Assembly: GCF_001715535.1 (NCBI RefSeq)
Contig: NZ_CP017015.1
Location: forward strand, 1,262,547-1,326,546
From: Spiroplasma helicoides
Lineage (GTDB): Bacteria; Bacillota_I; Bacilli_A; Mycoplasmatales; Mycoplasmataceae
Length of the DNA: 64,000 nucleotides
Reading direction: 5' to 3'
Shown here: piece by piece, positions 1 to 11,301 of the stretch
How the letters are laid out: the number at the start of each line of letters is the position of its first letter
Numbering within the stretch: position 1 is the stretch's first letter
Notes under the pieces: model-generated
Seen by the model: only the letters and a program-made list of their open reading frames with translations
What the model was told of the DNA's origin: nothing
Database searches by the model: none
Made by a program: the position numbers and the translations under genes

Positions 1-211
1 TATTCATTGACATACCAAAAGGTGGTACAGACAATTTAGGAGAGTCATCTATTATATTTTTAATAAAAGAAGGCATCAATCCTTTTTCTTGTGTGAAACC
101 CATTTGAGCTCCCAGTTTTGAATACTTTTCTTTTTCTTTAGCAGCTTCCATTTTTGCTTTTTCATCATTTTCTTTCTGCTTTCTCATTCTTTCAAATGGA
201 TTTGTATACAT
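1..211 (-). CDS. Hypothetical protein, N-terminal part (runs off window)
   Basis: The ATG at 211 follows an AGGAGGT Shine-Dalgarno. The 70 visible residues begin MYTNPFERMRKQKEN and form a highly charged Lys/Glu-rich stretch (about residues 8-32), probably helical, followed by a more ordinary segment containing GFTQEKGLMP. No signal peptide or membrane segment is visible. The C-terminus lies beyond the window edge, so length and family cannot be judged. I do not recognise it. Confidence 0.6.
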   Translation of the reverse strand, partial: MYTNPFERMRKQKENDEKAKMEAAKEKEKYSKLGAQMGFTQEKGLMPSFIKNIIDDSPKLSVPPFGMSMN

Positions 212-311
212 AGAATTACCTCCTTTTCAATATACATATATTATATCACAAAATTTTCATTTTTTTACTATAAATTGTTGCATTAAATATTTATCTTTGG
301 TAATATATATG

Positions 312-824
312 CTACCTTTTTTTCTTATTTAAGATTAAATCAACTATATTTGATGGGCTATTTTCTAAATTTTCAGTAAAAAAACAATGATCCATATCTA
401 TAAATTCTTCTAAATCTTTCTTATTTTTTAAGTGTGGTTCATCAGAAATATTTACGCTTGTAGAATAAATAGGTCCTACTTTTGTTATTATTTCTTTAAT
501 ATCGTCTCTTTTAACAAGTCTTATTGCATAAGTTGTTTGTGAGTCTTTCAACTTAGAAATTACTGTTGTTGGTTCTTTAGAATTTAATAAGTCATTCGCT
601 TCTTTAGTAAGGTCAATAAACCGCTTAGCTTGTTCCACATTAGCAACCAAAATTATTAAAGGCTTATTTAATTCACTTTTTTTCATGTTGTTTATTTTAT
701 TTTGGTTATCAGTGATTGCCCTAGCACTTAAACCATAAATTGTATCAGTTGGTAAAATAATAACATCGTTCTTAATTAGTAAATTTATTGCCCTTTTAAT
801 TTGTTCTTCATTTAGTAATACCAT
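312..824 (-). CDS. tsaC: L-threonylcarbamoyladenylate synthase (YrdC/Sua5 family)
   Basis: Makes threonylcarbamoyl-AMP from threonine, bicarbonate and ATP, the first step of the t6A37 modification of ANN-decoding tRNAs. The 170-aa product is a single YrdC domain without the Sua5 extension. It has the family signature LPTDTIYGLS near residue 25, the Lys-rich segment KKSELNKPLIIL, and the late motif YSTSVNISDEPH, which corresponds to the usual TSAN-SG loop. The family's WPGP-like segment is weak (residues about 85-95), as in other reduced mollicute versions. GGGG lies 5 nt before the ATG. A -10 box (TATAAT complement at 847-852) sits just upstream, so it is probably its own unit. Confidence 0.85.
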   Translation of the reverse strand: MVLLNEEQIKRAINLLIKNDVIILPTDTIYGLSARAITDNQNKINNMKKSELNKPLIILVANVEQAKRFIDLTKEANDLLNSKEPTTVISKLKDSQTTYAIRLVKRDDIKEIITKVGPIYSTSVNISDEPHLKNKKDLEEFIDMDHCFFTENLENSPSNIVDLILNKKKR

Positions 825-846
825 GTTAGCCCCTTACTGTGTATAC

Positions 847-852
847 ATTATA
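847..852 (-). promoter_or_regulatory. Predicted -10 box upstream of tsaC
   Basis: A TATAAT on the minus strand lies 23 nt upstream of the tsaC ATG, in the gap between the terminator at 920-948 and the gene. The -35 is not convincing. Confidence 0.4.
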
Positions 853-919
853 CCACAAAAATGTTATATATAATACACTACTTGCACTTAAAAATCAAAC
901 TAAATGTAAATTTTTTTAA

Positions 920-948
920 ATAAAAAACCCTTTATTTAAAGGGTTTTA
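920..948 (-). terminator. Intrinsic terminator after the 936-2249 gene
   Basis: Perfect 11-nt inverted arms at 924-934 and 937-947 (AAAACCCTTTA and its complement) are followed by T-rich sequence on the minus strand. The TAA stop of the upstream membrane gene (936-938) lies inside the hairpin. Confidence 0.75.
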
Positions 949-2249
949 TTATTTTTGAAAATTTTTTTACTCTTGCTTGTTAACATTGTGAATGAAACAC
1001 CAGTAAATGCTAGTGAAATTATAAGTAACGAAATATACTGTTCACCATATAATCACGGATAACTAATATTACCATTAACAATGTTTTGACTTAAAAACGG
1101 AATAGAATCGACATATGGTTTGACTAACTCAGCTAAGTTATATTCATTTCACACATCCACTATTTTGTTTATTTCATATATTGTGTATGTATTAACCGCT
1201 AATACCAAAACTAACTCAGCAGCCATAATTGCAAATTGTGTTATAAAAAAGCTTTTACTTATATTTATTCTTTTTATATAAATTATTAAAAAGATACATA
1301 TAGTGGCCGCTAAAAAACCCGTCGCAATCAATGGCAAATGACCTATGACAACATATGAAGCATCTATTTTGCTTGTTTTTTCATAAAATTCTGGTACCTC
1401 ATTTTTTAAAAGAAATGATGCTATAAAAGTTCATTCCAACAAAGAAAATCCCATTGAAGATTCAGACTCTAATATTATTATAAAAATAAGCTGCGGTATA
1501 AAAACCAGCATAGAGCATATTAATAATCATAAACTAATATTTTTATTTGTATTTCCAGTTATTTTACCTACGAAAGCACCAATTTTACCATAACCAACAC
1601 TATTAATTGTTGATGTTTTGTTTGTCTCTTCAACATTAACTTCTTTAGATGAAATACTACTATTAAACATTGAAAACTGGATCATAATAACCATTATTTG
1701 GAAAATGCAAATAAGTCAACTAAATATATCACTGCTTCATTTAAAATTTCAACCTTCTGAATAGTTTTGAGCATAATAATTTATTATGCTGTTAAATTCC
1801 TTGTCATCAGTGGTTTTCATATTTTTTATATATGTATATATATCATAAAATCTAGAGTAATTATATTCAGATAATGTAAAAAATAAACTTGAAGCTAAAA
1901 AGATGGTTATCATTCAAGCTAGAAAAATATTTTTTAGTATTTTATTTTTTGCGTGTTTTTTAAAGATTAAAGAAATAAAAATTAAATGTCCAATTGATAA
2001 TATAAATAAAGAAAAGCCGAGTCATAAAAAAATAGTCATTGGTAATGGTGTTGGTAAAATATTTGAATCTAATTTTGATGATATCAAATCAAAATTATCT
2101 TCATACATTGCAAAATTAGGATTTGCATAAAAAATACCTATAAAAGTATAAGAAGGGAAGAAAACCAAAAGAAAAATAGTGCATCTTATAATTGCTTTTC
2201 TGATTTCTATTCCTTTTTTTTCTACTGTAGCTTCTGATTTATTTTTCAT
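936..2249 (-). CDS. Multi-pass membrane protein, unknown function
   Basis: Open for 437 codons when TGA is read as Trp (for example at 2022 and 1149). It starts MKNKSEATVEKKG after an AAGGAGTT Shine-Dalgarno, and the start overlaps the 3' end of prmC by 11 nt, so the two are co-transcribed and probably coupled. A first hydrophobic segment lies at about residues 20-45, then a polar stretch with NPNFAMYEDNFD, then further hydrophobic segments separated by loops, ending in a Lys-rich tail. The alternation of long hydrophobic runs with one large soluble loop resembles an ABC-2 type permease subunit, but no ATPase lies beside it and no diagnostic motif was recognised. Function is not assigned. Confidence 0.7.
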
Positions 2250-3072
2250 GTAACTCCTTGCTATTTATGACAAAATAGCGTCAATTATTAAAGTAGTCTT
2301 TTTTAAATTCTACATTATATTTTACACTCAAATGTTTAAAAATGCTTTCTATTGCTTGTTTTTGTTCATAACCAAATTCACATATAATTACAATTTTTGG
2401 GTTTAATTTATAAAGTTTAACTATATTTTGTTCTAGCAATTTGTAAAATTTTAATCCATTTTCCTCTGTAAATAATGCTTTTTTCGGTTCATACTTTAAT
2501 GTTTTTATATCCACATTGTTATCATCATAAGCAATGTATGGTGGATTAATTAAGATAAAATCAGGTACAACTTTTTTATCAAAAATAGGTTCCAAAAAAT
2601 CTCCTAGGTAAACATCAGCTTTTATATCAAATTTTTCCAAATTTTGCTTTGTGACCTCCAAGGCTTTAGAAGATATGTCTGTTAAAAATAATTTAATTGA
2701 TGGTTCAGCTAGTTTCAAACTTATACCAATGCAACCCGAACCACAACAAATGTCAATCACTTTTTTATTTTTGATTTCATATTTGAGAGTTTCTTCAATC
2801 AATAGTTCTGATTCAAACCTAGGTATCAAAACGTTTTTATTAACTATAAATTCATTTTTATAAAAAAACTTATATCCTAATATATATGCTAAAGGTATAT
2901 GATTTTGAAACTTTTTTAAGATAATAAAAAAAGAATCTAATTCTGATTCATTTAAATTTATTTGTCCAAAAGAATTAAAGTCACTATTTTTTTTGATATA
3001 AATAAGAATTTCTCTAAATGAAGTTTTATCAAACACTTCATAATACTTTAAATATAGTTTATGAGCGTTCAT
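2239..3072 (-). CDS. prmC: Peptide chain release factor N5-glutamine methyltransferase
   Basis: Methylates the Gln of the release-factor GGQ motif using SAM. The 277-aa protein has an N-terminal helical domain (residues 1-80), the SAM motif DICCGSGCIGISL near 112 and the catalytic NPPY (NPPYIAYD) near 180. A TGA at 2281 is Trp, so the true stop is TAA at 2239, which gives the normal family length. Its ATG overlaps the prfA stop by one base (TAATG), so enzyme and substrate are translationally coupled, a common arrangement in Firmicutes and Mollicutes. Confidence 0.93.
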
Positions 3073-4163
3073 TAGCTTGATTGTTCAATTTGTTGAGCTA
3101 TTAATTCTTTTTGTGCGTTATTAATCAATTCTGTAATTAATTCGTCAATATTACCTTCCATAACTTGGTCTAATTTATTTAAACTCAAGTTAATTCTATG
3201 GTCAGTTACTCTATTTTGTGCATAGTTATACGTTCTAATTTTTTCACTACGAGCACCTGACCCAACCGCATTCTTACGCATATTAGCAGCTTCTGAGTTT
3301 TGTTTTTCCAGTTCAGCCTCGTAAACACGTGCTCTTAACATTGTCATAGCTTTATCTTTATTATCATGTTGACTTCTTCCATCTTGTGATGCTGCAACAA
3401 TTCCTGTGGGTATATGTGTAATTCTAACAGCTGAATCTGTTGTGTTAACGTGCTGTCCACCTGCCCCACTAGATCTATATGTATCAATTCTTAAATCAGA
3501 TGCTTTAATTTCAACTTCTACATCACTAATTTCTGGTAAAACAGCAACGGTTGCTGTAGATGTTTGAATTCTTCCTTTAGATTCTGTTTTAGGTACTCTT
3601 TGTACTCTGTGTCCACCTGATTCAAACTTCATTTTAGAATAAACGTTTTCACCTTTTACCATAAAAGATATTTGACTAAAACCACCTGCTGTGGATTCAT
3701 TTTGGTCTAAAACATCTATTTTTCAATTATTTTTTTCAGCAAACTTAGAGTACATTCTAAATAAATCACCAGCAAAAATATTTGCTTCGTCTCCACCAGC
3801 TGCCCCCCTAATTTCAAAAATAACGTTTTTGTCATCATTAATATCTTTTGGAAGTAATAATAACTCAAGTTCTTGTTCTATTTTTTCAATTTGGATATTT
3901 GCTTCTTCTAATTGCATTTTTGCTAAGTCTCTCAATTCGGGATCTTTTTCTTTATCCAAAACTTCCTTAGCATCATTAATATCTGCTTCTACTTTTTTAT
4001 ATTCTATATATTTGTTAGCTTTTTCTTCTAAGCTTGCTCTTTCCTTATTAAGAACAGTCATTAACTTAATGTCTTTAAGAGTGTCATCTTTTTGTAATTC
4101 CAAATCAATTGTCTCAACTCTTTTTAAAATAACATCAAGTGCTTCAATTGTTTTTTTGTTCAT
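3072..4163 (-). CDS. prfA: Peptide chain release factor 1
   Basis: Recognises UAA/UAG and triggers peptidyl-tRNA hydrolysis. The 363-aa protein has the N-terminal helical domain, the tripeptide anticodon loop as PKT near residues 191-193, and the catalytic GGQ near 235-237 ([10 protein letters not shown]). Start chosen at ATG 4163, eight bases after GGGAG; a GTG at 4172 is too close to the Shine-Dalgarno. RF1 is the only release factor expected here because UGA is a sense codon. It lies between tdk and prmC in one operon. Confidence 0.95.
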
Positions 4164-4178
4164 ATTAAACACTCCCTT

Positions 4179-4772
4179 TTATTCTGGTTTTATGTAACAA
4201 TGTCTACATCTAGCTTCATATTTTTCGTTTGCTGATAAAAGTACAAGTGGTTCATCCGCCTTTGCAGGAACACCTCCAACAATTCTTTGTGTTCTACTAG
4301 CGTTTCCACCACATACATAACAAATTGATGTTAGCTTATCAACATATTCCGCTTGTACTAATAATTTATCTACATTTTGAAATGGATCATTTCTATAATC
4401 TTTATCCAATCCATTCGCAACTACGATAATTCCTTTATCTGCGATTTCTGATAAAACATCCACTATATCTGTATCTAGGAATTGAACCTCATCTACACCT
4501 ATTATTTTTACATCTTTGTCTCTAAACACATGCTCTCTCAACTCATTGCTATTTTTCACCCTTATTGCTGGTAATTCTAATCCTGAGTGAGAAGTTACAT
4601 TATCTTTTGAATATCTATTTTCCATAGCTGGTTTAAAAACTAAAACTTTTTGTTTTGCATATTCATACCTTTTAAGTCTTCTGATGAACTCTTCTGTTTT
4701 ACCAGCAAACATACAACCAGTTATAAGTTCAATTCAGCCCCTTTTGCTATTTGGATTAATTCTATAGCTCAT
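4179..4772 (-). CDS. tdk: Thymidine kinase (type II)
   Basis: Phosphorylates thymidine (and deoxyuridine) with ATP for salvage. The true start is ATG 4772 after AGGAGA; the first 20 codons include a TGA-Trp in GWIELITGC. The 197-aa protein has the P-loop GCMFAGKT (near residue 20), the catalytic DEVQF segment (near 95), and four zinc-binding cysteines in two pairs, CYVCGG and CRHC, near the C-terminus. Length and motifs match the bacterial type II family. prfA follows after 15 nt. Confidence 0.95.
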
Positions 4773-4803
4773 AATCTTCTCCTGTTTTGTTATCCAAAAA
4801 TAA

Positions 4804-5763
4804 TTATAGTTGATTATCTACCAATTTTTTAAGGTCTTTTACAATATTTTCAATTTCGCTTCAATTATTTAATTTTGCTCCGGCAGCAAGCCTATGCCCA
4901 CCACCATTATGAAGCGCAGCAACTTCATTGATTGAGTAACTGCGTGATCTAATAGAAACTTTTATGAGATTATCGTCCTTAGATTCATAAGCAATAAATC
5001 ATATATTTATTTCCTTTATATTAGCCATAGTTGATTGTGCCAATTTATATTGTCATTCTAATAAATCAAAATTTTTATAATCTTCTTCATCAATTAATAT
5101 ATATGCAATAGGGTAATTATCAACTAGTACAGCTTTACTAAAAGCATAAGATAATCATTTTGCTACTTTAAAATCACGTATATATATATCTTCATATACC
5201 TTTATGATGTCAACTCCACATTCAACCAAATATTTTGCAACATTGAAAGTTTCTGCATTTGTTTTTTCAAATAAAAATCTTCCAGAATCCGTTATCAAAC
5301 CATAATAAAGATGAGTTGCACCATGTAAGCTTAATTTAAAATTATTCATCATTGCTCAAGAAGTAATTACTTGTGTACAAGCTATTGCACTATCATCAAC
5401 AACTTTATTTTGAGAATATTCTTCCGCGTCTGGGTGATGATCCAATTTAAAAATCTCTTTAACTAATTCTTTATATTCAAAGTCTACTCTTGCAAAATTA
5501 CCTGTGTCAACAGTTATCAAAATAGAATTCTTGATTATTTCGTCGGTAAGTTTTGATTCATCTTCAAATGATTCATTTTTTTTGTTTATTATTGAACCAA
5601 CAATGTAGACGTTTTTGTTTTTAAAATTGTTTTCAATTATATCTTTTAATCCAATCGCACTCCCTTGCGCATCTCAATCTGGCTGAACATGTTTTGCAAT
5701 AATTATGTTTTCGTATTCATTTATTTTTTGTATTAATAAATTTGATTGTTCTGTTGAAATCAT
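4804..5763 (-). CDS. DHH/DHHA1 phosphoesterase (NrnA-like)
   Basis: The 319-aa protein probably degrades nanoRNA and/or dephosphorylates pAp, as NrnA does. Motifs in order: HVQPDWDAQGSA near residue 25 (motif I), VDTGN near 90 (motif II), LDHHPDAEEY near 115 (the DHH motif), TDSGRF near 157, and the C-terminal DHHA1 motif GGGHRLAAGA near 290. It reads through several TGA-Trp codons. The start follows AGGGGG. Substrate is inferred from family only. Confidence 0.85.
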
Positions 5764-5771
5764 ATTTCCCC

Positions 5772-7631
5772 CTAAAGTATTTCTAAAATAGCATCTTCTG
5801 AAAAATAAACACTTATAGATTTTTTAGATTCAATCTTTTCACTTGAATAGAAAAACAATTTATGTCCATCATCACATTGCATTTGATATACTTTTTCATC
5901 TCTAAACTCTGTGGTTGGTTGAACTTTACCCTTCACTTCAATATATTGACCTTCAATTTTTCTTTTGCTAGTTGAAATTGACAACGGATTTAATAACAAT
6001 TGACCTTTCTCGTGAAACTTTGAGTTTGTAGTTTTAATTTTATCATTGAAGATGAATAAATGTTTTTCGTTATAGCTATATGGTATTCTGTTTTTATTAT
6101 GAAATACTCCGCTTCCAAATGTGTTTCATTTTGATTTTAATAACATATCAAAAGATAATTCTGTTATTTGTGCTTCTTCTACCAAAAATAGCTTTTGTTT
6201 TAAATCATAAATATTTTCTAAATTTTTCTCCATAAAAATAACGCAAAACTTTTTATTAATTATTTTTAGGTTTTTTAAAACATTTATGAGTTCATCATAA
6301 TCAGTTTTTGATAAATTAGATAAAGAGTTATATAAAATAATGTTATATTTTTTCAAGTATATAGATTCTAAGATTTTTAAATAAATAGAATATAGTGCAC
6401 TAACTTTAAATGTTTTAACACCTAAACTAAAATTCATTCCCAACTCTTCAACTGTTGAGTTAATTCATATTGTTGCTTGTTTAGATATAGTTTCAATCTT
6501 ACTTTTGTATTCTTTTAACTCTTTATTAAAATTCTTTTTATTTCCAAATTCTACTTCACCACTTAGTAAAGATTGATGATATTTATGAATAATTTCAACA
6601 ATTTTACCTCTTATCATCGTTGACTCGTCGCTTAGTCCTTCGAAAAACATTTTTTCTTGTTTTTGCTTAAACTCAAATCTTTGATCAATTGACAATTGTC
6701 TTCAAGAAAACATGTCGTCTATTTTTCTAAACTTTTTATATTTTTGATTATCTACTTTTGATAATTCAAAAAATATTTGTTTTTTTAGACCATTTATAGT
6801 AAATCTGTTTTTTGACAATTTTCTTTTTATGGTGCTTATTTTTAAATCTATTATTTTTAATTGTTTTCTAATAACAAAATTATGTTGTTTAAATGATAAT
6901 TCTTTTGCTTTTTTTCTAACTTTTTTATCTTTACTTTTTTTAGCTTTATATTGACAAGTACATAGAGAGTTCAAATCAATAAATGAATAAACTTTATCTC
7001 ACAAACTTTGTAAAAATGTTTGTAACAATTCTAAATTATTGTTGTTTTCAACTAAATAATAGTAATCTTTTAAAATTATTAGAATGTGTTCTGATATTTC
7101 GTCAATATTATCATTTAGCTTATTTTCATTAAAACTAATAATTTGTTTTAAAAATTCGTTAAGTCATTGTTCTTCAATCTCACATGAGTTGCTAATAAAC
7201 TTTTCTACCATCTTATCAACTTTATCTCTCATTTCCAAATCAGTCTTGTTACTTTTTGAAGTAGCAAATGAAAGGTATGAAAACTTTGTATTATAGTAAT
7301 TAATTTTAGCCTGGTTGTAAAAATCTTTATTAAATAAAAGAGAACTGTGTAACCAAAACTTTTCAGGTCACTTTCTAAAGAAACGATTACCGGCTTTTAT
7401 AATTGCTAACTTTTTTTTAGTTCAAAGTCTATTAACTTTATCATAACCATCAACTTTAAAGGTTCCACTATCTACCAAATATCTACCTTCTAAAATCTTT
7501 TTAAACTGTTTTAAAAGTTTGGCTTCACTAGAAACAATAGTAGTCATATTTCCACTATTAACCTCAAAATTAATTAATGGAGGAATAACTTTTTTATTTA
7601 CAAATCTAGCGTTTTTTATTGAATAACTCAT
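5772..7631 (-). CDS. Degenerate ABC-type ATPase-like protein (PotA-like, no P-loop)
   Basis: One open frame of 619 codons with TGA as Trp. The N-terminus follows the ABC fold (INFEVNSG near residue 22, then DSGTFKVDG near 55), but the Walker A glycine loop is replaced by SSEAKLLKQF. A Lys-rich, probably coiled insertion fills about residues 75-385. A signature-like helix (GMNFSLGVKTFKVSALYS, near 398) and a Walker-B-like strand (IILYNSLSNLS, near 432, in place of LLLDEPLSNLD) follow, both without catalytic residues. The C-terminus (about 505-618) resembles a TOBE/OB domain. Mycoplasma PotA proteins carry a comparable long insertion, so this looks like a PotA paralogue that lost ATP binding. 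It ends 8 nt before the DHH gene. Confidence 0.6.
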
Positions 7632-7680
7632 TATTTACCTCCCACTTTTAATATTGTATAACAAATCTATTTTCTAAACA

Positions 7681-7704
7681 AAAAAACCAGTTTCCTGGTT
7701 TTTT
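7681..7704 (-). terminator. Intrinsic terminator after rpmE
   Basis: Ten-base arms AAAAAACCAG (7681-7690) and its complement (7695-7704) with a 4-nt loop; a T-run follows on the minus strand. Confidence 0.85.
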
Positions 7705-7714
7705 ATAATAAAGA

Positions 7715-8002
7715 CTATTTTTTGTCTTTTGCTTTTTTTGCATTTTCTTGTTTTTGTGCTTCACTAATAGCTTTTTTTTGCGCTGCCATAGCTTCTTGTT
7801 TAACAAATTTTTCCTTAAACTTCTCTACTCTACCCTCTGCATTTGCAAAAGATTGTTTACCTGTGTAGAATGGGTGACAGTTTGAGCAAGTATCTACTCT
7901 CACTTCTTCACCTCTAGTTGATCCTGACATAAATTCATTAGAGCAAGTAGTACAAACAAACTTAGTTTCAAAATATTTTGGATGTATATCTAATTTTGGC
8001 AT
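7715..8002 (-). CDS. rpmE: 50S ribosomal protein L31
   Basis: The 95-aa protein begins MPKLDIHPKY and has the zinc-type CxxC pairs, CTTCSNEF (near residue 18) and CSNCHPFYTG (near 39), and the FYTGKQ signature. About 25 extra Lys/Ala-rich residues extend the C-terminus beyond the usual 65-70. Single-gene unit with its own terminator. Confidence 0.95.
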   Translation of the reverse strand: MPKLDIHPKYFETKFVCTTCSNEFMSGSTRGEEVRVDTCSNCHPFYTGKQSFANAEGRVEKFKEKFVKQEAMAAQKKAISEAQKQENAKKAKDKK

Positions 8003-8101
8003 ATCTTCACTCTCCTTATTGAAATAAAAACCTTTAAGTTCAATACAAGAATAATATTAACATATTTTTAAAAATATTTACTAATTTTGATAAATTAAAT
8101 A

Positions 8102-9649
8102 TTAAAATGTTACAACTATGTCAAAATCACAACTGCCACTAATATTTTTAGAAGATGGATTTGCAGTTATTGTTACAGAACCTTTTGGATTGATTGGTGT
8201 TGGTTTTGAATTAACTTGCATTATGTAGTCGCTATTTTCCTCAACTTTTATACCAAATAATTCACTTATTCTAGCATTAACTTTTTTGGCAAGCTCTGAT
8301 TCAGAATAGCTTGTCATAGATAAAACTGTATTTTTTCCTTTTGTTATTGTTGAAAGATCACCCATAACAAAATTAACAAGGATAATTACATCTCCTGTAA
8401 CAATTGGGCTTGAATTTATAGCACTCATCATTATTTGACCTTGTGAATCATTTGTTGCTTTTTTAAATATTTTCTCATCTTTACCTGATTGATCTGTTGA
8501 AGAAGCACCTTTGAATGAGTTATATCAAAAGTCTTTTTCATATTTTATATTTCAAGCTTCTGCAGCGTATACTTCATCTTTAACTAAATCTGGAAATGAA
8601 TTTTGAATTAATGATATCGCAGATTTTTTAACTGCTTCTAATGTATTATTTTCTGGTGTTATAGTTTTTTCACTTACTACATCATTTAAATCCTTTTTCT
8701 CAAATACAGTAAATGTAACTGCTCCTTTGAATGTTTTGCTATCTTCTTTTGCAGTTAATTTAATAGATTTTACTTTTGTGTCATCTTTTTCATATTCAAA
8801 TGTAAAATCAGCTTCTGGTGTAACTTTAAAACCAAGTTGAAGTGTTATTGAAGAGATGGCTGCTTGTTTTGCTGCTTCTTGTGATTTTTGTCAAATACCA
8901 ACAGAAGTAATTGAATCACCCTGAGCTCCATAGATGCTTTGTAATTTTGCATTATCTTCTTCTGCATAATTAATATTCAAATTCTGTAATGCAAGAAGTC
9001 TCTCTGCACTTTTTAGATCATTTAATTGTTGTTGACTCAAATCACCTCTTTGTGCTTCTGCTTTTTGTAAAATATATGCAGAAATTACTTGAGCAATGTG
9101 TGCAGTGTTAAAATTTTTTATATCTGCAGTTTCAAGATCTATATTTTCCAGATCTTTTTCAGTAAATTTTTGGCCCAACAAAGTAATTGCGTTATTATAA
9201 CATACATTATTGATTCGTTTTTCAAGATAGTCTGCATTATCATTTGCAGGTACTTTATTATTACTTGCTTCATATTCTGTTGCATATCTAGTTTTCACAG
9301 AATTCATGTTTTCGGTAACAATTTTTGCATTATCTTGTATTGCTGGTAATGCAAAGGCTTGGGCAGCTTGACCCAAAACATCATTTGGTTTAATAGCTCA
9401 ATCTCCTATAAGTTTATTTATATCTATTGCATTGTTTATAGCTTTGTTAGAATAGTCAACAGAACTTGCAGATAAATCAACAATTTTTCTTGAGTCAATT
9501 CAAGGAACAATCTTTGTTCTAGATAATTTACTTATATCTACTCTTGTGTCACTTTTTTTAGCTGTATCATCTAAAATACATGCTGTTGTTGCTGCACTTG
9601 TAGTTACTATTAAACTAGTTGCTGATAAAAAACTTAATAGTTTTTTCAT
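8102..9649 (-). CDS. Surface lipoprotein with spiralin-like beta domains
   Basis: The 515-aa protein has a signal peptide beginning MKKLLSFLSA and a lipobox ending TTAC near residue 24, so it should be lipidated and exported. After the Cys comes DTRVDISKLS, then a mostly helical region with many Ala/Gln/Asn (residues 60-250), then two beta-rich modules. The first holds KVKSIKLTAKEDSKTFKG, the second SVTITANPSSKNISG; both recall the spiralin segment VTVKAKDESPNISGEF. The same architecture is seen in the downstream neighbour at 9721-11199, so the two are paralogues. Role inferred: surface antigen or adhesion-related; ligand unknown. Confidence 0.75.
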
Positions 9650-9720
9650 ATGATTTCACCCCTAAAAATTTAAATACTTTTTATGATTATACTACATTTA
9701 TGTGTTACATCCTAAGGAAT

Positions 9721-11199
9721 CTAGTGAATGATAAATGTAACTTTACCCTCATTAAAATTAAGACTATTTTTATTTATTGATAAAGTTATGCTTCCTAATT
9801 GTCCTTCTTGTTTAGGGTTATAGTCACTAAAAACAAGATCTTCTTCCAAAGAAGCGCTAATTCCATATTTATTATATAATAAATCAATTATGCTTTGCTG
9901 AATGGATTTTATGTCAGAAGAATCAGTGAACAGATCTAATTCCTCGGTTGATAATTTTGATAAGTCACCTTTGACAAACTTAACATTATAAGTAACTCTT
10001 CCAGTAACTAAAGAACTAGAGCTGATTGCATCAATTGTAATGCTACCGTCTTTAGAATTGGTTGGTTTTTCATAGTATAAATAATCACCGGCGTGGTCGT
10101 TAAATCATAAGTCTCTTTTTTCTTTTAATACTCAATTATTTCAATCATACTTACTTTCGTTAATTACTGGTTGTATGGTATTCTTTATATCTTCAATTAC
10201 ACTTTGCTTAACATCTTCTAGTTTTATAGAATCGGCTTTAATTGATGGACTTTGAAAATAGTTTGAAATATCTATTTTCTCAAATACATTAAATACATTT
10301 GAACCTTTTACGAGTTTACTATCACTATTTGCTTTTACGCTCACAGATTTAATCCTATTGTTAGAATCATAGTTAAAACTTTCAATTTCCAAATCATACT
10401 TTATATCACTATCTGTGGTTGTTTCATCATTATTATCTTCTTTGGCACTAAGGTTGACACCTTTTTGTAACCTAATTGATGATAATACTGCATCAACAAC
10501 TCCATCTTTGCTTTCTTCTCACTTTGTAGCTGACTTTATAAAATCTTTTCTTCGATATGAGTTATCAACATTATTTCACTTATCAGCAGCAAATCCAAGA
10601 TAAAATTTTGAAACATCAATAGATTGCTGTGCCTCAACCACTTTTTTCAAATTGTCATTATCTGTTGCTAATGATTTTGCCTTAGTACAAAGATTTTGAG
10701 CTTGAAGTACTGTTAATGCAGCAGACGCACTTGCATCACTTGCGTTGTAATATGCTCTATTTGTTATTCTTGTTTCTAAATTTATCACAGATTCTTGATT
10801 TAAACTTGCTTCATACTCGGTTGCATATCATTTAGAGACATTTATTTGATCTTCTTCGGTTTCATTGATTGTTGTCAAAGCAAGACTTATTGACATAATC
10901 ATTAGTTGATCTTCATCATCTATACCATTTCGTTCCAATATTTTCATGATTACTTGTAAAGCATCAAAACACTTTTTGATAGCCCTTTGTGAATATGAAA
11001 CAATAGAGTCTGTTTCTGATGCTATTTTTTTAGGATCTGCCCAAGGTAAAATATATAACTGGCTACCATGCAATGAACTAAGGTCTACTCTGGTGTCAGT
11101 ACTATTTTTGGGTATTATTTGAGATAAACATCCAATTGATGGTGCTGTGCTTGCTGTTACGATACCAAAACTCATCAAAAATTTTAATAACTTTTTCAC
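9721..11199 (-). CDS. Surface lipoprotein, paralogue of 8102-9649
   Basis: The 492-aa protein has signal sequence MKKLLKFLMSFGIV and lipobox SIGC. The start is GTG 11199, seven bases after GGGGG; an upstream ATG at 11205 abuts the Shine-Dalgarno. It shares with its neighbour the post-Cys motif DTRVDLSSL, the Pro-Trp-containing segment LPWADPKKIASE, the phrase WYATEYEAS near residue 125, and two C-terminal beta modules (ISSSSLVTGRVTYNVKF and GSITLSINK). The divergence indicates an old duplication. Function unknown; probably surface exposed. Confidence 0.72.
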
Positions 11200-11263
11200 A
11201 AACATACCCCCAACTAGAACTTAATAAAACTTTTAAGTTCCTTAATATTATATAAGCAAAATT

Positions 11264-11301
11264 AAAAAATAAGTTTGTTAAATATAACAAACTTATTTTT
11301 T
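11264..11301 (-). terminator. Intrinsic terminator, near-perfect 17-nt arms
   Basis: Arms 11264-11280 and 11285-11301 (AAAAAATAAGTTTGTTA and its complement) with a 4-nt loop. The stop codon of the 11293-12117 gene lies inside the arm. T-rich on both strands. Confidence 0.8.

Noticed and set aside
3691..4197. 168-codon Ser/Phe-rich ORF on the plus strand
   Set aside because: Complement of the prfA coiled region; composition is that of an antisense frame.
5772..7631. Five separate short genes
   Set aside because: All fragments are in the same frame and separated only by TGA, which is Trp here; one gene explains them.
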